Counted from the stretch's first letter, positions 1 to 13,060 are shown. The stretch: DNA of 64,000 nucleotides from Piper betle (GCA_033002965.1 JAURVB010013284.1:124001-188000); one strand, 5' to 3'. The notes: generated by a model from the letters alone, not told the origin. Numbers and translations are program-made.

Positions 1-1347
1 AACCCTTAATTTAGATTATATAAATAAATAAATAAAAGACTTTTAGTTGAAGTAAAATTATATTTTTAATTAGAATAATCGTGTTTCAAATTAAATATAA
101 TTATACTTCAAATTGGGTAAGAATTCAAAAGTATAATTTTCCACATTAAATAAAAATTTAAAATTTAAAATTAAATACATTTAAATATATCATCCTCCTT
201 ATAAATTTTAAGTTTAGTCTTTGCAATGAACAGGTATACATCTATCAAATGTTGGGAAATTGAAGAAAAATGTAATTTTCATTTTAATAAAAACAGTTTC
301 TTGCTTTTTCTGATGATATAGGGAAGGAAGCAAAAACGTCTCTTGTCAAAAGTTAAAATTGACAAAGAAAGCCGAGAAGAAGAACCTGCTTGACAAGGAG
401 TAATGCTCTACACACCACTAAAATTTTCCATATTTTTCTTTACTTTGAATTTAATTAGCTCATTAAATTAGTCACGTAGATCATGTTTACATAATAATTT
501 TTTAAGACCAATCAAAGTCGAGGTGGAGAACAGTAGAGAAAATTTTGGTGGTGGACAAAGGATTTCCCTTTAGAAGTTGGTATTTGTAAATCTCTGTGCA
601 AATGTTCGAATGTTGGAGACTAAATGATGAACGAAGCGCATGTAGCCCATTTTGATTGCCCGGTGATGACTTGGAAGAACAAATCCAATAGCTCCGTTTT
701 ATGTACCACAAAAAATTATAGAAAATGTCGAAGCATTTAGAAACTGCAAAAGGCCGTATGATAGAAGTGGCTAGTCCAATATCCACTAGAGTTGGAAGGA
801 AGACAGATAATCGATGTTTGCTCTCACAATTCAAACATTGCTAAATGTGAATCTGTGATAATAGTAATGGGGACCAAATTGGTATATCTATTCAGAAACA
901 AAAATATTGCATATGCAGAAATGAACTAGTTTAGAGGGTGATTTCCACCTCAAGACAAGCTTTGAGATACTTAAGTGCAGTGCAACCAAATTACATGACA
1001 TAGATGTCAATTTGATGATCAAACCTCCCATGGATGGATTAGATTACAGAAATATGAACATGTCTATTAGTCTTAACTAAAATTCCTGTGTGCGTGTTGC
1101 ATGCAGTCTGCAGATATTTTCTTTAGAAAATACTGAAGCTTGAAAATTTAGGTGGCGACAGAAAGTTTGACGTAGATCATTATCTGTAAATCAAAACACA
1201 GTTCATTTTCTCACCTTTTGTATAAAAAAAAATCCCCTCCATTTTGCCATTGTACAATAAATGGATCTTGTATCAGTTCCTCTTCCAAGACCTAAGGCCA
1301 CATCCAAGAAGCTGCTACTCCTTTATACAAACAGGTGCTTCCTTCTT
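1..1347. other. AT-rich spacer downstream of the EF-Ts polyprotein gene
   Basis: No convincing coding region is visible. The short open frames here, including one of 110 codons on the minus strand at 502-834, resemble no family I know and lack supporting splice sites. The part next to 1348 presumably holds the 3' untranslated region of the minus-strand gene. Confidence 0.5.
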
Positions 1348-4300
1348 TCACATTTCTGTTTGCATCTTCTCATTTTCAATTGGTTCGCCAAGAGTGTAGC
1401 GTATAAATCTTCGTACTTTTATGTTCTCGCCGATAGCAGCCACAGTTTGCTTCACCAAATCTTTCACGAGTAGGCTATCGTCTTTGATGAAAGGCTGTTC
1501 CAAGAGTGCAAGCTCTCCCAGCCTCTTTGAAACTCTTCCTTCAACTATCTTTTCTCTTATGTTCTCCGGCTTTGATTGCAAATCCTCTCTCTGCATCTCA
1601 AGCTCTTTCTCTTTACTAACTATACTCACTGGAATCTCGTCAATTGACACATATTGAACCAGAGGGCAGGCCACAACTTGCATAGCAAGGTCGTCCACCA
1701 ATTCCTTGAACTTTTCACTGCGACCAACAAAGTCAGTTTCACAGTTCACTTCAATGAGGACACCTATCCGAGAATCATGAATGTAAGACGATATCCTTCC
1801 TTCAGCAGCTATACGACTGGATTTCTTGTCTGCTGATGCAAGGCCTTTCTTGCGAAGATACTCCTGGGCTTTTTCAAGGTGCCCACCTGTTTCTGTTAAA
1901 GCTTTCTTACAATCCATCATACCCGCACCAGTTTCTTCTCTAAGCTGCTTCACCAGTGCAGCAGATACAATCACAGAAGGCCTGCAATGGATATGAAAGC
2001 AAACTGAGTAACATAATAAATGGCTAGTAAAAATCAAACTATAGACCAGATAAACAAACACCGCACTCTACTGTGTTCTCCGGCCTCACAATATTAACCT
2101 GGAAAACCTTGTCCTATGCAAGTCACATATGAAAAAGTGTATATGCACAGTACGAAAATTCATCTGACATCACCCTTCACTTTCAAAAGGAAAAATCCAC
2201 CTTCCTTCATAATGGACACATTAAACATACCAAACTTCATCCCCGGATGTTAAGAACAAGAGTTAAACCATTCTAAATACACCTGCATGTAGGATGCAGA
2301 CTAAAAACAGCAAAAAGAGGGGATTGCTTACTTCTCAACGGTTTCCTTTGCCTCAACAGGTGGATCTTTTGACGGGCTAGAAACTGAGGGTTTTGCTGCA
2401 GTTTGAGCAGCCACTTCTGCAGCAAAATCTTGACTTCTCTTTTCTAACCCTTCCCCGAGATTGAATCGTGAAAACCTTCTCACTTTCATGTTTTCACCAA
2501 TTGTTGCAATTGTCTGCTTCACCCAGTCCTTCACTATAACTTTATCGTTTTTTATATAAGGCTGTTCAAGCAATGCAAATTCCTCTAGCCTCTTGCGGAT
2601 GCGACCATCCACTATTTTCGACCTAATCTGCTCTGGCTTTGACAGAAGATCCTCCTTTTGCATTTCAATTTCTCTCTCTTTAATTATAATCTCCTCTGGC
2701 ACATCTTCTGTTGATAGATATCTTACTTGTGGGCAGGCGGCCACTTGCATGGCAAGGTCGTCAACTAATTCCTTAAAAATATCTCCACGAGATACAAAAT
2801 CTGTTTCACAGTTTACCTCAATAAGCACCCCAATTCGGCTGTCATGAATGTATGAGCCAATTCTTCCTTCTGCAGTGGCACGAGATGCTTTTTTCTCAGC
2901 ACTGGCTAAGCCTTTCTTTCGCAAGTACTCCTGGGCCTTCACCAAGTCACCCCCACTTTCAGTGAGCGCTTTTTTGCAATCCATCATTCCTGCACCAGTT
3001 TCTTCACGTAACTGTTTTACAAGTGCTGGAGATATGCTTGATGCTGCAGCTAAATCAATAACATGATACCATATTAGACAAAACTGGGCTATGAAAGAAT
3101 AAAAATTCAGCTGATGGAGCAAGAATATATATTACCTTTGACTTTTCCTGAAGCAGTTTCTCCTACTACAGTGTTTGATGTGGCATAATTGTCAATCTGT
3201 TCAACAACAGACGACTCAATTGCCAGTCCTGAAGTGGCAGAAGATGACTCCTTTTCAGTAGGCTGCGGAGTTTCTGTAACAACAACACTCTCTATGGATA
3301 TTTCACTTGTTTGATTTATACCAGCTTCCTCAGTAAGATCACTTTCATAAAGTGAAATCTGATCAAGAGATTGACTTTCTAAGGCGATCTCCTTGATCTC
3401 TTCTTTAATAGAATTAGTTACAGGTGCTTCTACAGTGATAGTGCTTTCCTCTGCAGCTGCTTCTTCAGCCGTAGGAATATCAACTACAGGTACTTCATCA
3501 GTTTCAGGACTATCAACTAGTGGAATATTAAAACCTGCCTCTGAAGGTGGTGCCACTTCAGATACTTCATCCTTAATTTCAGAGGCAACACGATCTTCAT
3601 TTTCAGTTAATAGCTCCACTTCACTAGTCTCGGCAGAAGGAGCTACCTCATTTTCACCCTTTTCTTCCACTTTGTCTGCAATAGCTGCTCCAACATCAAA
3701 TGTTGCCTCATTCTCTATCACTATTTTTCCAGCCTTTTCAGAAGTTTTTCCTATTTGCACTTTCTCCCTTTCATCTAAATATGCTGCAATATCTTTATTC
3801 TCACGAAAGGCCAGCAAAAAAGGACTGGTAGCTGTATGTACTACCCCTTGGTCAAGCCTCACGTTCAACTGGCTAGCATCTTCCTCTTTCTTCATTGTCA
3901 ATGTTATGCTGCCCTTATTTATGCGAAGGACTCTTACCTTAACTTCTTGGCCCACCTGCAATGAAGAGCTTCCCAGTACTGAATAAAGACCATCAGATTC
4001 TTCAGATGTAGGGAGAAAGCCTTCCTCTCCTTCCGGAAGTGATATAAAAGACCCAGCTCGGGTCAAGTTCTTCACAGTTCCATCAAGAACCTGTCCTTTA
4101 ACAAATTTTGAGGCTTTCTGTGTCTCCTCTCGTTTTTGATTAGTCTTTTGAGTATCTCTTCTAGAACTTCTTGGCCTTTCTGGAGCTCCTTTAGAAACCG
4201 AACCTTTTGGTTCTTGGGGCTTGGATGGGTCATCACTTTCACGCATAGTAAGTGAAATACGCCCTGTCTCGGAGTTATATTCCAATATCCTCACTTTTAC

Positions 4301-4837
4301 CTCTTGCCCAATAGAGACAACCGTATTAACATCCTTCACATAGCTATCACTCAGACGAGAAACGTGCACCAAGCCATCAGTAAAAGCTCCAAAATCAACA
4401 AATGCACCAAACGGTTGGATTGACCTCACTTTTCCGGCAAAAATAGCACCAGGAACAAGGTCCTCATTATTAACAGGTGGCATTTCACTCTTTCTTGCGG
4501 GCCTTGATCGCTTTGATTGAGAAGCAGTAACTTGTTTAGCCTCAGTGCTCACCTCTAAGGCTTCTGCTTTGGCAGGCTCCTCATCTTCGGTAGCAGAATT
4601 GGCTTCATCCACTGCTACATCAGTTTCCAATGCAGCAAAAACTTGTTTTCCTCTACCGACATGTTTTGGGAATAATAGTGCAGGTTGAGGCAGAAAGAAC
4701 CTTTGTGGAGGAAGAAAATGTCGTAATGAATTCCCTGTTGAATTGCATTTGGTAGGACGACTGTCCTTTGCAGTGAAAGTAGTTGTCTTAGGAAAGAGGT
4801 AGATACATCCAATGGAGCATCGAATTACTGGTATCAT
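1348..4837 (-). CDS. PETs: Chloroplast polyprotein of elongation factor Ts (S1-S1-EFTs-EFTs)
   Basis: Plastid translation factor. The family is known to carry S1 RNA-binding domains fused to EF-Ts, which exchanges GDP for GTP on plastid EF-Tu; in Chlamydomonas the precursor is cut into the ribosomal protein PSRP-7 and EF-Ts. Exons in transcript order: 4837-3136, 3049-2332, 1981-1348. They total 3054 nt, i.e. 1017 residues plus TGA. Visible parts: a basic, Ser/Thr-rich N terminus fitting a transit peptide (about residues 1-65); S1 domain 1 at about 128-200; S1 domain 2 at about 256-326; a long acidic Glu/Val-rich linker to about 567; EF-Ts module 1 (about 570-806), opening with a UBA-like [20 protein letters not shown] segment; and EF-Ts module 2 (about 807-1017), repeating it nearly exactly. 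Introns are 86 and 350 nt. The start is the first ATG before the transit-like stretch. The first intron has two usable in-frame acceptors 6 nt apart. Confidence 0.93.
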
Positions 4838-5850
4838 TTTGAGGAAATATAAGCAAGACTACAGCATAATCACGACAGCTTCATACTCGTGTATGCTCCT
4901 GCAACAACACCAAGACATTAAGATATGAAGCTGCGATAAATGTGCGACAGTGCGAGCCACCATTGCATATGAGAAAATTTATTTAACAAAAAAGATGATA
5001 TTTAACATTTGCATATTAGACTATTACACACAATATCATTCAATGACAAGCAATTGTTGGTTTTCTGCGAGAGTATGTCTACTCAGTTTGATGAGAAGAT
5101 GAATTTATGCAGGCAAGTTAACCATCTTCCACACTTGGAATAAACATGCTAAACCATAGTATTAAAACGGAATACCAATCAAGGCCTACATTATGCGCAC
5201 ATCGACATCAATAAGAAATTAGATTCCGGCGGAAACAATCGTGCAATTCACCACTTTAAATTAGTATCAACACATTATATATAATGACCAAAACGCCGAC
5301 ATATAAGACTTAATTTGCATACCCAGCAATTCAACATAAATCTGGTGGCCATGGTAGACAGGTATGAAGCATACCTAATCATCCATAAACTGCCGGAATC
5401 CAAACTCCACGCTTATCACTTTCAGAAACCATCCAACAAACAGAACATTTTCTTTCCCCGAAAAGATTAAAGAAGCAGGCAATAGGCAGACGATTAACAA
5501 GCCAGACATAAGTACAGAGAAAGGAAAGGAGACCAAACAAGCCCAAGCAGCAAACATTAATTTTTTTTTTGTTTTTGAAAATAAGGAAGACCAGCAATAG
5601 CAACTCAAAAGACATGCTAACCAAACTGCAGAGTAATAAAAGAGGAGGACCTTGGCAAGTGCAGGCTCTAGCTATTAAGATGGGGAGTGGAGAAGAAGTG
5701 GGGAGTGACAAGAGAGCTGAAGAGCACGGATGGAGAATGAGAGGAGAGAAATGGACGGTGATAATAAAAATCCTTATCTGCTGAGTAGTAGAGCAGTGAC
5801 ACGCAGCTTTTTTACCCGCCGTTTTACCCCTCACCATCTTCTCTTCCACT
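4838..5850 (-). promoter_or_regulatory. 5' leader of the EF-Ts polyprotein gene, probable leader intron
   Basis: Upstream of the ATG on the minus strand, a TTGTTGCAG acceptor near 4903 and a GATTAG|GTATGC donor near 5369 would remove an intron of about 465 nt from the 5' untranslated region. The 156-codon open frame at 5379-5849 overlaps the proposed leader and shows no domain, so I treat it as untranslated or chance. The transcription start was not located. Confidence 0.4.
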
Positions 5851-6660
5851 CACTCGGGATGGAGTTCACGCTACCATTGATTGATATAACAAAATATACG
5901 AATTACCAGCATTGTCGCCCCTCCGTGCACGTAGGGCCATGATCTTCTTCTCCCTCGCGCCAGTCCACGTCTAGAATGACATTCCAGTGCAGAGTCTTTA
6001 GAACAAGAGTAGTTTTCGTTAAAAATAAGGAATAAGTTTTAGAACATTTTAGTGAAAAAACTGTGTTCATGATTATTATAAATGGCTGCCATTAATTACC
6101 TATAAGGTCTTACATATTTTATTTTTAATAAGACCAGATCCAATTAACATTAACATGTATATAAATAATATTATCTAATAAGTTTTGACTTTTAAAATTA
6201 TCATTAAATATATTTAACGAGTGCTCGTATACTTATAAAATTATAAGATTTTACGATACATTGTCATTTAAACAATAATAGCATGTTATAAATTATCCCT
6301 TAAAATTTATTTTGTATAAATAATAATTAAATTAATTATATATAAATAAACAAATCAGCTCCACCTAATTTTTAATATAAAAATTATTAATTAACGCAAC
6401 AACTTTGACCAAACTTTGACCTCACAACCTTGATTTTTAATGATTAAGCCAATTTCGTACACAGTTGGGGCAGATTATTAAAAAGTAAGATTTGTAACCT
6501 AATCTAATTTAAGTGAAATTATTAAAAAATATTTTTAACTAATTTATTATTATTTTTGGTAATTATACTTAATTTTTAAAGTAAATATTAAATTAAAATT
6601 TTTTCTCTCTTCTCCTATAAAATGATCTTTTAAATTACTTAATAACCCTTCGAAAAAAAA
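5851..6660. other. AT-rich region between divergent genes
   Basis: It separates the minus-strand EF-Ts polyprotein gene from the plus-strand SRR1-like gene, so it should hold both promoters. It is strongly AT-rich with no open frame of note. Several TATA-like strings occur, but composition alone would produce them, so none is called. Confidence 0.4.
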
Positions 6661-6807
6661 ATCAGTTGGACAACTCCACCCCACTCCACTCCTCCCTTGC
6701 ATCCGCCTTCGCCGCCCGCCGCCGCCGCCCCCGCCACCCGCCACCTGCCACCCGACGACCGCCTTCCGCCGTCATGGCGCGCCTCTTTACTACGTCGCCC
6801 GCCTCTG
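6661..6807 (+). other. Candidate first exon of the SRR1-like gene
   Basis: A sudden GC-rich block with GCC-type triplets typical of plant first exons. An ATG at 6774 opens 11 codons plus one base up to a possible donor at 6808. That phase joins correctly to the TTTAG acceptor at 7749-7750 and would supply the start codon the downstream exon lacks. The donor is weak and the join is inference. An alternative ATG at 6666 opens a 108-codon frame of low-complexity Pro/Arg/Ala. Confidence 0.35.
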
Positions 6808-7162
6808 GTTCACTTTATTCATACCAGCCTCCACGAAGAGCAATCACGGTGCTTTACCCGACGTTAGCTGTGCATATTTTGTTGCTCATCACATTCTTTA
6901 TAGATATTATTCTGCGTTTTTGTACGAGAGTTTTCCGAGTTATAAATCTGATTCGAACATATGCTGCGCTTTTTTTCTCTGTGGGAGTGTAATTGTATAT
7001 CTGAGTTTGACCATATATTTATATATATATGAGGTATATGGTAAAAAATTTATTATCTTTTTCATCTTTGTGTTGAATATGTAGTGTTTTTCCTTTATGG
7101 TTCATAGCATCATTGAATGTAAAGGTCCTGATAATTATGCATAAATGCATTTGTGATCCACG

Positions 7163-7165
<3 letters not shown>

Positions 7166-7204
<39 letters not shown>

Positions 7205-7217
7205 GTGTGTGTGTGTG
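7166..7217. repeat. Compound microsatellite (TA)n-(GT)n
   Basis: About 16 TA units are followed by about 8 GT units, lying in the proposed first intron of the SRR1-like gene. Confidence 0.95.
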
Positions 7218-7750
7218 AGTGAAAAGGGAACATCATGTGTTTGATTATATAACAAAAGAGATAGATTGAAAATTGCTCTTGAATTTTGGAGCAGCTGCTG
7301 CAAGAAATTTTTGCTGCCGCTTCGCATTCTATTGTAGTTTTGTCATCGTGCTGGCTTTGTTTTAAAAATGAAAAAAATTAGAATTTTGTTATTCCACACT
7401 TCTAACCTACAGTTCATGCTATTAATTGCTTGCTCGAAATTAATATTTTTTTAAGGTTTTTCCTTGTCATTTATTTTGGATCTTGGAAAATGTTGAAATC
7501 ATTTCATAGCATGAACTACTGGCTAGAAGTGTGAAAGAAGAAAACTTTAAATTATTGTTCACTTTTACAAAATTATTGTTTGCCTTCTGATGTTTTCTGC
7601 CCTTTTATTTTGGATTCAGGAGGATGGCTGTGAACTCATGCAGAAGCATGTTTGTAAGTTTCAGCATATGATAGTTCTATAATGACGGAATTTCCATATG
7701 TTGGGAAAATATTGAGCTGAAATCGAGAATAGGAGGGATTAAGTCTTTAG

Positions 7751-8546
7751 TGGACGAATCTGGCAGTTCTGAAGGAAACTGGACTCTAGTTCGACCCCGT
7801 CGTGGCAAACGTGAAAAGAAATCTCTTTGTGAAACTGTAATCCCATCGAAGGCTTGGTGTCCTGCATATTCAGAAAGAGATCCTACACAAGAGTCTCATA
7901 TTATGCAGGAAATTCAGCAGTCTACCACTGTGCTCGAAAACTCCAAGTTTTACCAAGCTTTCCTTGGGCAGCTTAAAAGTCCACTGGTTCTCACAAAGAT
8001 TCTAAATGCATTAGGTTCAGAGATTCAATTTCAAATGGTAATATATGGCATTGGAAGTATTGAGTCTAGTTACACTTCCAGAACTCAGTTAGCTCTTGCT
8101 CTCTTGCTCAAAAGGAATTTTGATTGGATTGGGGAAATAGAAGTTTTTGATCCGGTGCTTACTGCTTTAGAATGCCTAATCCTGGAAAGGCTTGGTTGCA
8201 AGGTATTACTGGTAGATGAACAAGGGAAGCGTGTGGCACTTAGGCCAACATTGTTTTTCATGCCCCACTGCGAGACTATTCTTTACGGTAATTTGCTTGA
8301 GGCAAACTGGAGTTCTCCATTGCTTAACCAGTTGGTGATATTTGGCAATAGCTTTAAGCAGTATCAATTTATGTCAGAACTTAACCCTGATCAATTTTCT
8401 GGGTCAAAGCAGTATGTGTTGCATAGCTTGTTATATTTGGAAGAGTTGGCAATTGAATCGTTGGTGAAGGATTTTCCCACCGTCTTCAATGAGATAAGTT
8501 GGCTTTTTTTCATGTTGATCCTGCGGTCAAGCTGAAAAGGCTATAA
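7751..8546 (+). pseudogene. SRR1: SRR1-like protein gene, main exon, frameshifted near the 3' end
   Basis: SENSITIVITY TO RED LIGHT REDUCED 1 family; in Arabidopsis it acts in phytochrome B signalling, circadian clock output and flowering time. The exon encodes the conserved N-terminal segment (NWTLVRPRRGKR) and the SRR1 domain, with MVIYGIGSIES, WIGEIEVFDPVL, GCKVLLVDEQGKR and FFMPHCETILYGNLLEANWS in the expected order. No ATG precedes the conserved N terminus in this exon, so translation must start in an upstream exon (candidate ATG at 6774). At a run of seven T (8504-8510) the frame slips: the open frame stops at 8533-8535, while the next frame continues with a family-like tail (FFHVDPAVKLKRL) to TAA at 8544-8546. 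One added base would restore it. It may be a real mutation, a sequencing error in the homopolymer, or an altered C terminus. Confidence 0.8.
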
Positions 8547-9170
8547 AATTGCAGGTGTGTGTGTGTGTTTTTTATATAAAAATTAATTGTAATATTGGCC
8601 TCTCTAACTCAGAACAACATTAATTCTAATCTCATGAAGAGTATTGCTTATCAGTTGAAAATAGTCTTGGTAACATTGATATTTGCCAAAAGATGGGCCT
8701 CTTTTCCCCACGATTGATCATAGCAGCATGATCTTCTCGGCATCCTGTTGAAGGTACTTTTACTTTGAATTTTAGGTTTGACAGAAATATGACAGAGAGC
8801 ATATGATACAGCTATGATCTGTTTTTGTGATTCAGCATGAGGTGGTGCATCACATTGGCAGCAAAATATATACTGTAGGTTGACAACCTTGCTTACTGTT
8901 CCAAATATATTGTAGTACATGTAAGTTCAACTCTTATCTGATACTTTATAAAGAATATATGCCCGTCACTTTTATTTTTTTAAATTTGTGGCCAGATGTG
9001 CTCAATGTGATTCTTAAAAGAGGAAATCGGTTATATGTAATTATGTGGTTTGGATATTGATATCAAATGGTGATATAATTTGTTAGAAAAACTAATAAAA
9101 ACATTTATTTTACCTAATGAAAAGTACATTGGCTAATTGAACTGCATAATATGCTTGAATAGACAAAATC
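8547..9170. other. Downstream flank of the SRR1-like gene
   Basis: A short GT repeat at about 8555-8569 is followed by ordinary AT-rich sequence. The small minus-strand open frame at 8651-8920 has no recognisable similarity. Nothing else is supported. Confidence 0.4.
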
Positions 9171-9264
9171 TTTAGGATCAGCCAACTGAATCAAGGAGCT
9201 CTTTTAGGATCAACTAACTAGCCATGAAGCTTTTAAGATTAGCTAACTAGCCAAGGAGCTTCTA
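9171..9264. repeat. Degenerate short tandem repeat
   Basis: Three imperfect units of about 30-35 bp. Each contains a version of TTAGGATCAGCCAACT followed by CAAGGAGCTTCT-like sequence. No function is evident. Confidence 0.6.
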
Positions 9265-12200
9265 CCGATCCCTCCCCAGACCTTACTCGTGGTCGAGCAT
9301 TTCACTTGATGTTGTATCAGTACAGCCTTCAGGTTCAAGAGTATTTTGCATGGACATGGATGGATTGAAGAAGCTCATGGTTTGCCCAACACTTGTTTTT
9401 GTCTCATATTGTATTCTCTCAAAAAGCAAGACAATGGGAACCTTAAAAATTTCTTCGTAAAATAGTGTCATTGCTTTGGTGTATGACTAAAGGCTGTATC
9501 GATTTACTGGTTGACAACAATCAAGGTTCTCAAAGTCAGCTGCTGGAGACAGCATGAACATCGAAAGAAGGGAACTTGACCTGAAAAAGAAGCGAAGCAG
9601 AAGCAAGCACAATTGGTAAACATAAAAACCTTCTATTCTCGATTAGGAAGCACATGAAATGGTTGTGAGAGTTTGTCTGCCTCTACAAGCTCTGTTCCTC
9701 TAATTTCAGAACAAGGAGGTAGCCGTTCATGGGGGAGGTGCATCCCTGGTTGTGTTAAACCAGCGGCAGTGAGCATTGAATGGGCTTTTTCCTGTTTTCT
9801 ATAGAACAGGAAATCCATCCTCAATATGAAATAAAAATTCTATATTTAAAGACAATATGAGAAATTATAACCTTGAAACATTATTTTTACGTATATTTCA
9901 ATTATTGATTAATAAGATAGGCTAGTATTATTTACGGCACTAAATCTATGCTCTTATAAACTGTAATACGGTCGTCAATGGATTTGGGAGCCCAATAGTT
10001 TGTAAACAGTTCAACTTATTAAAATTATTAAAAATTAGGGAAGTTTTTTAAATTTACTTTGGCATGTCAATGCTAATACAAACCTAATAGTTTATTATGA
10101 CCTATTAGGCGTTTTATTTTATAATCAGATCTGATGGGAATACAATTTGCCACCCGATAACCTATGACCTATCATGGCTATTTTTTAAATTTAATTTTTA
10201 ATGTCAATTAAATAAAAAATTTTGTATACGTAGCTTTTATCTGTAGATTATCTACAGAACTGGTTAAGCGTGCAATTAAGATCTATACTATTCTCTTCGA
10301 CACCATCTTATCCATTTTATTTGAGTGGACTAGATATAAGGGCAAATACATTAATCAAACACTAATATTATGCAAAATCAAATGTTAGTGTTCACCTTTC
10401 TTATAAACAGCTTAATCCATGACCACCCACATCTCCGGATCCCACAATCAGTGATTATATTTTTTTATGCAAAAGCTAGTGATTAATGATTAATTAAGTG
10501 AATTATTAACTGATACCCCTTTTCTTGAAATGGATGGATCTTCTACTCGTCCATCAATGTGTGATTCTTGATCTGTTTATTTAACTAGTTTCACTCCCAA
10601 GAATGATCTGATTTGAAAAACGAAAACCTCATTTTTCTAATGAGCTTACCTGTAAGAATTAGCCAATTAAGAACAGTAGCTTGGAAACGAAACACCGGCT
10701 GTGTGGATCAAGCCCATATCCAAGGTGGATTCTAAGGCGATGGCGAGGATGTTGGTTGTGTCAAGTTTAATCAATAGATTACGGCTTTGAATGATTGCAA
10801 TTTCCCAGCACAAGCAGTTTTTGTGCCCACAAAAGATGGCCCCGGCAACAAGGCTTGTAATATCATCAGCCCAGCAAGTCTCAAGCTCAACATGTGCATG
10901 CCGAAGTCTCATGGTAGTTTCGAAGACCCACCCTCAATCTAATCTTTGTGAGAAAAACCATTGACACGTAACCGATCTTTACGAAATATACAACTAATAA
11001 TTCATCTTTTAACCGGTTTTCTTAAAAGGAGGTAGATGATAATGCATGACATTAACAATCATTGATCGAACTTTTCAACAAATGGCCTCACCAACTGATT
11101 AAAGAAGGGGCTTACAAAGAATATATGATTATCTTATACAATAGAAAATTAGGCTAAAAGCAGACGCAGACTTTACACATACAGCTTAGTTGTCAGGCAA
11201 ATCCTTGAGCGACCATGAGAATCATGTGAACAGTTGGATGAGTAATGACGACCCAATGAAACCAATCTCTTCTAGAATCCAGAGTAGATTCTCTTCTCCA
11301 TCCCCAAGACGGAGAGAGATCAAAATCCTCTCTTTAAAGCTTTAATGCACATGTGGTTGGCAATGGCATATCTGGTGCTGTCGACTGAGGTTGCTTGTAA
11401 AGCTTCTAAAATATTAGATTGCCAGCTTTAGTTTATAAACCAAAATCATGGTAACAAATCTTTGAACGTTCAAGGGATGTGCTTGCAGTCGTGTGTGTGG
11501 AATGAACATGTAAGCTCTGCATGTGGCTAAGAAACCTATTACACAAGCATGACAACACCTGCCATCCTCCTCCAATTGCTCCTGCAAAATCACATGATCA
11601 ATAGATTAACCATATTTCATTTGACACCCACTCACCTAATTCTGGTTATATATATGATGATGATAGGCGAGACCCGGCTCAACTAGAAATTATTGAATCA
11701 AATATATATAGACGAAGCTTGAACACTTGAATGAAACGGAACTTACCAGTTTTAAAACTACTACGTATTTATTACTACATATTTCCTGGCAAGTTAGGGG
11801 TGTTACAAGTTGATGATGATTAATATATATACAATAGCTTTCAGATATAGTGGCCGAATTTATCTTATAAGCCGATTTATTTTTAATTGCTAAGGCCGTA
11901 CTTTGAGGATTAATTAAAGTTCAAAGGGGTTGTTAGGCGTCATCTGGAAGATCACATGTACAATTAACAAAATGGGTTTACTTATTGTTCTCTTCTATTC
12001 TCACGTATAATACTAGCCCCACGGATCGTGCGTTCTATATAATTTTCTGCATGGCAACTAAGCAGGTTGGCAGAGTATGTATCTCTTGATCAAACTGAAG
12101 AGCTTTTGGTTTGGATGGGGTTGATCTAGACCATGGGGTTAGTGATACACCAATTGGGCGAGTAGCTGTGAGTTACACCCATCGGTTATCCAACAGCGTA

Positions 12201-13056
12201 ATTAGATTTAAGTTAAGTTCAATTAGCATGTAGGACCGGAGGTTAGATGGAGAGATAGGTCTCCGACCGACCGCGGTGATGTGAAGAACATTGGGTTATT
12301 TCTGAGCGGTTCGGGCCAACTTGAAGGAACAATGAGTTAAGATCATCATTATTCAATCTTCAATTAGATTAATTAACGGCGCCTGGCTGAAATTTGATAT
12401 TAAAGAATCACCTTCTTTTTGGTTTGTGATCAGAGGACGTTTTGATTCACTCCTTGACTAAATAAATTTAAATTATCTTTTATAAGGACCAATTCGACGG
12501 TGTACCTCCTTTAAAAAAATATTTTTAATATTTTAAAAAATATTTTATTTATAATTATAAAATCCAGTTGAGCTATATATATCACATACCAACTGTAAAA
12601 CTAATATAGTAACTACTATGATATTAAAAATTTTAGTTTAACATTTTTTAAAATTAATCTCACATTGATTTGACCAGACCATTAATATTCCCTTTTAATC
12701 TCTTGGTATACTTTTCCTTTTCCGGCCTATTTCATGGCACAAGGTGAAGATATATGGTTGGTTAGCTTATTCCCAACCCTCTGGTTTGATTATTTAGGTG
12801 ATCTTTATGTACATCTAATAGTGAGAAAATTTGGTTCATTCCATGGTGGTGATATTAATCTTTTTGTTGGGAGTGATTATAGAACTTTAAAGGGATAAAA
12901 ATGTGGGAAAAACTTGAAAACAACTAAATATAATTACGACGACAATTTGATATATTAATATAGCTTTTTTACTTGAAGATCTTGATACACATAGAGCACT
13001 ATACAACCAAATGGTGAATCTTCTCTAGGAAGTCGTCTCAACTCGAAAGTCCCAAT

Positions 13057-13060
<4 letters not shown>
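9265..13060. other. Gene-poor region with unassigned short open frames
   Basis: Three minus-strand open frames (10667-10912, 9633-9824, 9283-9471; 62-81 codons) lie in order and have a slightly less AT-rich composition than their surroundings. They could be exons of one gene or of a relic, but I recognise no domain and could not build a convincing spliced frame. The rest is AT-rich sequence without visible structure. Confidence 0.3.

Noticed and set aside
502..834. 110-codon open frame on the minus strand downstream of the EF-Ts polyprotein gene
   Set aside because: No recognisable domain, no plausible splice partners, ordinary AT-rich composition.
5379..5849. 156-codon open frame upstream of the EF-Ts polyprotein gene
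   Set aside because: Lies in the likely 5' leader, overlaps two other frames, shows no conserved motif.
10667..10912. 81-codon minus-strand frame considered as an exon of an unknown gene together with 9283-9824
   Set aside because: No domain and no splice chain that joins the pieces convincingly; mentioned only as unassigned.
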